A DNA stretch of 23,534 nt from Branchiostoma floridae (lineage: Eukaryota > Chordata > Leptocardii > Amphioxiformes > Branchiostomatidae): NCBI RefSeq assembly GCF_000003815.2, contig NC_049992.1:9377121-9400654 (forward strand). Reading direction: 5' to 3'. The position numbers were made by a program, and so were the translations under genes. The notes beneath the pieces are model-generated. The model was not told the DNA's origin. It did not search any database and worked only from the letters and a program-made list of their open reading frames with translations. This document shows positions 9,501 through 17,300 of the stretch, piece after piece. Each line of letters opens with the position of its first letter. Position 1 is the stretch's first letter.

Positions 9501-12172
9501 GTAGTCTATAGCAACTGAGGATCGGGTTATAAACAACAAATGACATTGCCTTTGGCCTTTACATCCAGAAACACAGAAGCCAAAGTTCTAACAGGTACAT
9601 TATACAGATCTATACATGTTTGACGTCTCGTCAACCAACGCAAGTTATGATTATTCTCTCTTATACTGTCACTTTTTTCTCCTCGAATGGTGAAAAATTG
9701 AATGTGCACTATTCTAGTGACGGCTAGGCGACATTCTCTATACCAGGCATACAAACAGAGCACATATATAATTGATTCAATGTACAAACACAATTGTTTC
9801 TTTGTCGAATACCAAAACATCTCACGCTCCATACAGATCTCCAAGCAGCTGAGAAGTGCAGGGTACCGAGTGTGGATAGACGAGACCCACATGAGAGGGT
9901 CCATCCTGGAGGCCATGGGAGAGGCAGTCAGTAACGCAGCGGTGGTTCTGGTCTGTGTCTCCCGACAGTACTTCCTCAGCAAGAGTTGCCGAGCAGGTCG
10001 GTGACTTCAAACCTTTTCCAAGCTTAGTCAATGATTTTAATCATTTAATGAATCTTATTGAGAGAAGTTAACTAGCTTGCTAGTTAAATTGCAATGTATT
10101 TTCCAGCTAAAGCAGCACAAAGTCTGATAGATGTAAGAAGGCCTACATCACTTCCTAAAGTCTCTACATGCTAATTTGGTCCAAGAAATTTTCATATATG
10201 CTGTGCAATTATTTGTCAGTGTACGGTCCATCTATTTGGCGTATTAATTTCACGAGTTATAATTATCATGATTATAGCCTCTTAAAAACCATGACAAAAG
10301 TCCTTACTTGAGCATTGTTTAGATATCTTGGCTTCATATACCTTGCATTTTTCCTAGCTAAGCCTAAGGTATCTGGTCTTATTCATCGTTTGTAATATTA
10401 TGTGCAACGCATGTACAAGTGTTAAGAGATGGTGTCGTCTGACTGTATCTTAACAGAGGGGAACGCTTGCCACGTGACCAACACGCCTGTCATCCCCATC
10501 AAAGTGGAGAAGACGTACAGCCCAGACGGCTGGCTGGCTGTGCTGGTCGGAGCGGGGCTGTACTTCGACTTCAGCGATCCAAAAGGCGTCAAGGCTGCTA
10601 TGAAGGGTCTCATGAAAGAAATAGGTAAATATGAATGAACAATTCTTACACATTCGTTTCGGTGACCGTTATTATTGCCCTGCATGAGGAAAGTGACAGA
10701 CGGGCACCAAACATCGGCTCATGTAAAAACATAAAAGGTTGCTTTGTAATTAATAACGATAGTGACACTCAAATTTAGCCCCACCTGATTGTATAGAGAT
10801 TTTTTCTTATTATACTATATTGTTTAATTAGTAGAATTGTAAGATGTATTCTGTATTCTTTCTCTTTTTTGTTGTAGTTTATAGTTGACCATACAAAAGT
10901 TACTGTACTTTGTGTCGTGTGAAGAAAGCTTGTGTAAATGCTAAATGTGTGTACATGTATACGTCGTTATACTGATCGGTAGTTTGTTTTACCGTCTGTA
11001 TTGAGTGTGGGTGAGTGAGTGAGTGAGTGAGTGAGTGAGTGAGTGAGTGAGTGAGTGAGTGGGTGAGTGAGTGAGTGAGTGAGTGAGTGAGTGAATGAGT
11101 GAGAGTGAGTGAGTGAGTTTTAAATTCACGTTATGCATGAAAAAAAGCGTTTGAAATCAATTGCCGGCATAGCTGAACCTTCATTACTGGTTATATTTTC
11201 TATTGTAGGTTCCCGAGGTAAAGCCGATGGACATCATGATGATGATGATGATGATGAAGAAGGCGATGAAGCTTCTGAACCTGATCTGCGGAACTGGACA
11301 AAAGCCGATGTTGACAAATGGATGACTGAATTTGACCTTGAAAAGTGAGTTCATTTTTCATTTTCGAACCAGTAGAAATTAATACAACCTTGCCTGGAGG
11401 CTATTCGTTTGAAACCACAAATATGAAGATTTTATATTAATATACATATACATATATGTTGCTTAATTAGTGGTGGGTTAATATCAATGAAAGTGGGTCA
11501 TCAACGTTATTATCAAGTAAACATGATCATACACAAAACTGACGTATAAGTTAGACAGGTTCTGTAAAACATATTTGAAACAACGCTTTTATCTATCTGG
11601 AGTGCTCAGGAGTGATGCATATGGTGTAATAATGACTTGTTGGTATTATAATAGCAGAATGAGTCCTCTCATTAGTTGACTTGTCCTGGCAATATCATAT
11701 TTACTATCAATGTCATCTGCAGGGACATCCGCGGGGTAGCTGACATAACCGGTGCACAGCTGGCGTTTCTGCGCTCACTGAAGGAACAGGTACGTGGTCA
11801 GAGTTCTTACTCGCAATACTGTAACTTTACAGAGAGCAGAGAGTTAATGCTGTGAGGTTCATCCAAGTCGAAATAGCAGACATCTGAAATATGTCCTGTA
11901 TGGCGATCACCTTATTTTCAATCAACGTGGCAACGATAAACCAATACTGATCTTACTGTATCAGTCACAAAGGATAAATAACGTTTTGAATGGATGTGTA
12001 AAATTGAAATAACTTATTGAACAAAACAGAACAATGTGGCCATTTTCGTTAACTTTTAGATCACTTTCTTTAGGCTCCAGAGTTCTTCTACCAGTACCTG
12101 CTGAACCACATGGGAATAACCGGCCTGGAACAACTGACAAAATTCACACACGCTTTGGACAACGCACACTGA
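6528..12172 (+). CDS. ARM-TIR-SAM protein, SARM1-related (622 aa, 10 exons)
   Basis: Modelled as join(6528..7052,7498..7681,8173..8357,8785..9022,9350..9456,9837..9996,10457..10624,11209..11344,11723..11789,12074..12172). All introns are gt-ag, all phases agree and the total is 1869 nt. The start has a strong context (caccaccATGG) and gives MGCGTSQS, a myristoylation/palmitoylation-type N terminus, followed by a Lys-rich patch. Residues about 45-377 are armadillo-like; the clearest repeat includes GVVPLLVKLMQTSDEEEQLQ and AVGAIWQLSFHEDNRKKI. TIR spans 398-522: HVMISYNWDH, GYRVWIDETH and SKSCRAE, in which Ser461, Cys464 and Glu467 form the SxxCxxE catalytic-type motif. An Asp/Glu linker (about 531-546) precedes a SAM domain (548-618, starting LRNWTKADVDKWM). 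SARM1-family TIR domains cleave NAD+, so NADase or signalling activity is likely but inferred. The order differs from SARM1 (ARM-SAM-SAM-TIR), so no symbol is given. Confidence 0.9.
7682..8172 (+). other. Intron 2 of the ARM-TIR-SAM gene
   Basis: Bounded by ACCG|gtatgc and ttacag|AT, phase 1. A 121-codon open frame runs antisense through it but shows no motif. It may be decayed repeat sequence; nothing else is recognisable. Confidence 0.6.
8679..8701. promoter_or_regulatory. Palindrome with ETS and CRE half-sites in intron 3
   Basis: Reads cgtcacttcccggaagtg then tgacg, a near-perfect 23-bp palindrome. It has two ETS-type cores (ACTTCC/GGAAGT) back to back, with GTCA/TGAC half-sites outside. 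It sits in a locally CpG-rich patch about 85 bp upstream of exon 4. Regulatory function is inferred. Confidence 0.3.
11010..11118 (+). repeat. (GTGA)n microsatellite
   Basis: About 27 units of gtga/gagt with a few interruptions, in intron 7 of the ARM-TIR-SAM gene, ending about 90 bp before exon 8. Confidence 0.97.
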
Positions 12173-12314
12173 CTATGTACAGTGTACATCGCCGAGAAAA
12201 TTGTAGCAATGGAACTACACACGCAGCCACAAATCTTCATTGTGCCAAAATATAGGCATCAAGGCACCTCTAGGCAAAGACTGTCTTTTGCAGTAGCGTG
12301 TGTCTTTTCGGGGA

Positions 12315-12445
12315 GGGCACTGATTCGTGATTTTCAGTACGGGCTAAGGTTTTCCATGCTTGGAAAGGGATGTGGTAAACTTCCCGGCAGAGAGAACCTC
12401 AGCCCATACTGAAATTCGCGAAGCAACGCTCCCTAAAAAAACGCT
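12315..12445. mobile_element. Inverted-repeat element in the 3' region
   Basis: Left arm gattcgtgattttcagtacg then ggctaaggttttcc. Right arm reads agagaacctcagcccatact then gaaattcgcgaa, which is its diverged reverse complement (arms about 35 bp). A related copy is present at about 17600-17690. MITE-like, superfamily unknown. Confidence 0.5.
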
Positions 12446-12475
12446 GCTGCTACCAAAGTCTGTGATAGAGGCTAG

Positions 12476-12640
12476 CCTTAGTCCAACACCAAGCTTCTGC
12501 TATATCTTCTAGCATTCAAATAGCAATTATGCTGTGGAATTCACTTCCATAGGAACTCTCGGGCTTGGAACCTTAAATACATTAACACTCAAACACTCAG
12601 CATATTTATCTTATCCTCTTATTGTATCAATATCTGATGT
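12476..12640 (+). pseudogene. Relic of a non-LTR reverse transcriptase C-terminal segment
   Basis: One frame reads SIQIAIMLWNSLP, then a stop, then ELSGLEP. After a frameshift it continues TLNTLTLKHSAYLSYPL. The LWNSLPxEL block followed by an LxxxxLKxxL-type tail is characteristic of the C-terminal region of non-LTR retrotransposon reverse transcriptases. Stops and shifts show it is dead. Confidence 0.45.
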
Positions 12641-13132
12641 AATGCGCAAATGATAATGCGGATGGCAATATTAGAGTGACTTAGAGGTGAAACGGATAAA
12701 CGATGTGGCGTTGTAACTGTTGTTGATTTGTTGACCTAGATCTATTTGACATTTTGAATCATTGATTCCCTGTAAACAATTGTTGGATTCTTTGTTGTAT
12801 GAGCCTCCCATCATCGCTAAACGATTGTAACACCAAGCTTGTGTGAAAGCTTTTTTCTACTTTGGCAATTATGTCTTATTCTGGAAACACTTCCTATTAC
12901 ATCTTGAACGTATAGGAAATATTATCACATTTTGTAACCCCATGTGTGCTTCGTAATGGCCGACCCTGTAAGCCTGTCACATATTCGTATGTGCACGTCG
13001 TTTGACAGACTGCGGAGTGTTTGTAAAAACTGGGAACTTTGACAGCAAAAGTGGAAAACTACAGATATATCTCAAGATATGTTTATTGCCTGTTGTTGTA
13101 TCTTATACTATCTTTTCGTCACTTTCTGCTCT

Positions 13133-13138
13133 AATAAA
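13133..13138 (+). terminator. Possible poly(A) signal of the ARM-TIR-SAM gene
   Basis: AATAAA about 960 bp after the stop at 12170-12172. No earlier AATAAA is seen in the 3' region, but a variant signal could be used, so the 3' UTR end is uncertain. Confidence 0.3.
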
Positions 13139-13329
13139 TCTATTTTTTAAAAGAATTTCGGTACTGTACAGGGTCTTCATTTGGTAATGAGGTGTCTTAA
13201 ACCCTAGGCTGCACCATTTCTGACTGGTGAATAGAATACGTTTTCTTTTATGTTTATGTGTGTACTATGTAGGTTTCAATTTGGCTTCCTCATGCATTAT
13301 TGAGTGACTTTATTTTGTGGGGTTTCGAA

Positions 13330-13765
13330 GGTATCCAAAGTGGTATTTGTCCATTTTTTTATCACAAAGCCTTTCGTGGAGAAAGATGAAGCTGGTATCT
13401 AGGTCGAAATGTGTAAATACTGTGCGACGGATGCAGTGGAAGATGAAATACATTTTATATGTAACTGCCCTCATTACGAGGATGAAAGAAACAATCTTTT
13501 TGACACAATCAAAACAATATTTCCAACCTTTCACCAGCTAGTAGACCTCAAAAAAACTACATTCCTGTTAAAATCACAGAACCCACTAATCATTAAAAAC
13601 GTGGGACTTTTCATCAGCCACTGCCTCCAAAGAAGAAGTCAAACCTCCCAGTAAAGAATGTAGAATCATAAGATAGCTGTATAGAATAGGCACTTGTTAC
13701 GTTGTACTGTCTGTACCCTTGCAATTAGCCTACAGGCATGAATTTGCAAATTAATAAATAAGTAG
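13330..13765 (+). pseudogene. Non-LTR retrotransposon 3' remnant with zinc-knuckle segment
   Basis: An open frame from 13403 to about 13654 encodes CKYC, then VEDEIHFICNCPHYEDERNN and further residues to a stop. The CxxC...DExHF...CPxYxxxR pattern is the Cys/His segment found at the C terminus of many non-LTR retrotransposon polyproteins. The frame is closed upstream by a TAG at 13400, so only the 3' end of a truncated copy remains. It is followed by about 100 bp of non-coding tail ending in attaataaataag, a typical 3' end. Confidence 0.65.
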
Positions 13766-13769
13766 ATAT

Positions 13770-14360
13770 TAACTGTCAGGCAGGGTCCCGTGAAACCCGA
13801 GCCCTGGGATTTTTTGCCCAACAAAAGTCAGTGTGACCCGTCTAGACATCCCATTGTTGCTGCTATCAGTAAAGGAAATCTGGCGATAAAACCATTCCAA
13901 ACATACACTCAAAAAAGAGTGATTCTTCAACTAGGCCGTGCACAACAGTTGTGACAAATATGTTAACAGCATTTCTTTGTAAAGCTATCTTCGTGGTAAG
14001 AGTGCTTAATTGAATGGATATATATCCATGCCGCAGGTACAAAGGAAAAACGGTTCTGCAAGAGACATGTTATATCCTGTAATATTGGCGAGAGAAAAAA
14101 ACAGCATACGTTTTCAGAGAGTTGAATAGGCGCCATTTCATCATTTCAAAGACATCGCACTACAGCCTTAAATCTATAGTGAATGCTATTTCTATCTAAT
14201 AGTATGCAATGTGGTTTGTACTTTGAAAAGTCGCGTGGTGTTTCAAAGACATTTAAATCCAGTACCCGTCTTTTATGAATTATCACTTTATATTGTGAGG
14301 TGTTAGGCATTTATTCCTTTGCTAGTCTTCTGTTCTGAGTGGTACGGACGGTGTCGAGAG
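13770..14360. other. Intergenic upstream of the WSC-like/ILEI gene
   Basis: No gene or clear repeat seen. The 5' end and promoter of the downstream gene must lie here. A tttatatt block at about 14286 is the only TATA-like sequence and is weak evidence. Confidence 0.4.
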
Positions 14361-14366
14361 GATGGA

Positions 14367-17300
14367 ATGATGGCGACATCTCCAGGAGTGAAGCTTTGCT
14401 TGTTCATACTCGTTTTCAGCATGGCGCAAAACGAAGAGGGGGATCAGGTCTTTGCTGGTGAAGAATCAGGTACTATTTGTTTTTTTTTTCATTATCTGTA
14501 TCTGTTACGATGTATAAAGCCGGTTTGATATAACCATCCTTCAGCGTAGTCTTTTTATGTCGCATTTCACATTGGTATGCAAATTCAGTTCCCTTCTCAT
14601 GTCATTTCAGTACGTATGTTTTCAGTCATACTATATTGAAATTACATTTTTTGATTTACTTATATCGTAAAATGATAGCATGTATTAGTTATTCCTAGGT
14701 TGCTATGATTTGTATTGACAAGTATATGTGTTACAGTTAATTTTCTCTTGTAATCTATATAGATCTTCAAATGTTATATAGATTTCTGTTGTACATGTAT
14801 GTCTTACATGTATGTAGGATAACTTACTCCCTGAAATGATAAGTATAGAAAATCTACCCGGAGGTCACAACATTACATCTTTTCGTACACAGGACACCAA
14901 ACCCTTGGATACATCAGTCTGGGGTGCTGGAAGGACACTAGAAACCGCGCCATTCCGACACTCGAGGGGACAGATCCACGTCTAGATGGCCATGTCACGC
15001 GCCGTAACAACGCTATAGAGAAGTGTTACCAGGTAGCACTTTCTCGTGGTTTTCCCATGTTTGCTGTTCAGGCCAGCGGGCAGTGTTTCGGGTCTGCTGA
15101 TGGGCTCAACACCTACAACAAGTACGGGCCTTCCACAGCCTGTGCAGCGGACGGCGAGGGCGGGGGTTGGGCAAACGAGGTCTACAAGATTACAGGTCAG
15201 ACTAACCGTAATTTGTGTAGATTCCAAAGAAAATGACTTTGTTTGTCAAAATAATATACATGCGTCGGCTCTTTGTCTACAATTATTCGTAATTGCTTCG
15301 ATAAAAATAACCGTTTGGTTTGCTTGCCCGCATCATCATGGCATATCAGTCGTGTTAAGTGCATTTCCTAAAGCTAAGGGCACAACCCGACGTATGTGCA
15401 GTTTGTCCGTACGTTTTTTTTTGGGGGGGGGGGGAGCCACGTCCGCCACGTATTTCTGAAAACGTTCAGGCTGTACAGGGCAGGCGCATCGCCCGTACTG
15501 GCACGTGCGAGGGGCGAATCCGCAGCCTGATGGCACACAAAGTTTTGCCTGCGCGTAAATTTCTACGGCGTGTCTGTGTGCGCCCAAATCCGTCGGATTC
15601 TCTACGTGTTCGTACGGAGGCGGTACTTACCACTTACGGATCCCAAAAGATTGCCCAACTTTTGGCACGTGTATTTGCATGTACGGCGGGTTGTGCCCTT
15701 AGCTTAAGGGCACAACATCGGGAGCATAGCGAGTATCGAACCCGGGACCTATGGATTCCAAGACAAACGATCTACCGGTTACACCACACTGACCCCACTA
15801 AAATCATTATTATGTGCTGAGATATGTATCCGTAATACCAAGTTTGTGTGAATCTCTATTCGTTTACAAGCGGAGACCATCTTCTTGTTTTCACAACCAC
15901 GACAGGTTTCACCGTGTGGGCTCGCTCGTGTGGATCTGATGACTCAACCAACCCATACCACGACACATACATCGTCAGTAACGGGCAACAGAGCAGAGCT
16001 GAGGGTGACTATGATATTCATTTACACTGACATCAAACTAGAGAACTCAGAAGTATTGGGCAATATAGCACTCGCCCGGTGGGTGATCTGTCACCGTCGA
16101 ATAAACCAATAGATAAAACACCGATTGAGCGAAGGAAAAGAGGTGGCTTGTTTGATGGTTATAGGTCATTGACACTGGTTGGTGTGTCACAAAACAACAC
16201 CGAGGGTAAAGCGAGTATAAACACTGCTAATTAGTATCATATGAATTCATATTTATTTCCTTTGGGGTTTCTGTTCTGCCGTTGTTGTCGTTGCACTTCA
16301 GCTAATCATGACAGGTGAATATACTGGAGCTCATTTACTTCTTGACGATACACGGGAAATTTCGATTTGAAATGTGGTATCATTATCTATAGCTCCTCCG
16401 CGAGGGCATCAGGCGTTCATTTTAGATGAGCGGACGGGAACAGTGGTGCATAAGGCTACTTTCGACACCTACCGAAATGGAGGAGGCGTGGCGGCCGCAC
16501 GAAACATGACGACCTTCCTACAAGGAGTGGCAGAGGTAAGGATTCGATAAACCTACTTGTACTAAAGTCTGCTCAATCCACAGCCTTCACTAGTAAAAAA
16601 CATAAGATCTTCATTTTTTTGTGGCAACGTGTTAAGTTTCAGTAAATGTTACCAGGACTAACGTATGAACACGGCAGCGACTGTATTTGTATCGTCATAA
16701 TCTGCTTTTATTGACCAAAGAAAGAATATACAGGACACATAGGTGTTCGGTGCACTCTGTTTCCGGATCATTTGCACGACAAGCCGAGCTTGTCATTCCA
16801 CTGCACTGACGTGGAAGTTAGTGGCTAATTGCAAGACTAACATTATATCGAAATTCGTATTCCTTTCTCGTACTCCCTGGATAAGAGCAGTTGTAAAGAG
16901 GGTTGTTCTATGGGTAGGTCACAAGTAAAGCTAAGGGCACAACCCGCCGTACGTGCAATTTGTCCGTACGTTTTTTTGGGAGGCCACGTCCGCCACGTAT
17001 TTCTGAAAACGTGGGGAACGACAGGCAAGAGCTAAGTAAAGTTCTACGGCGTGTCTACGTGCTCCAAAATCCGTCGTATTCCCTATGAGTACGGAGGCGG
17101 TACTTTAACCACTTACGTACGGATCCCAAATATTGCCCGCGTCTTGGCACGTAGACAGCACGCAGTTGCATTACGGTGGGTTGCGCCTTTAGCTTAAGTT
17201 GACACTGCAGAGAGTGACATGATGTCAGTCACTACCTCTTGTGAGCCTCCTAAGGGTACAACCCGACGTACGTGCAAATACGTGCTATCTACGTGCCAAA

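Noticed and set aside
9527-9982. 151-codon minus-strand frame
   Set aside because: It overlaps TIR exon 6 in antisense; the plus frame carries the clear TIR motifs.
11010-11118. CRISPR-like or satellite array
   Set aside because: It is a simple tetranucleotide microsatellite without spacers.
15719-15796. Functional tRNA gene
   Set aside because: A and B boxes are present, but the D, anticodon and acceptor arms pair poorly and it is joined to a repeat, so a SINE head or tRNA pseudogene is more likely.
15359-15820. 153-codon plus-strand frame
   Set aside because: It spans the inverted-repeat element and the tRNA-like fragment, both non-coding.
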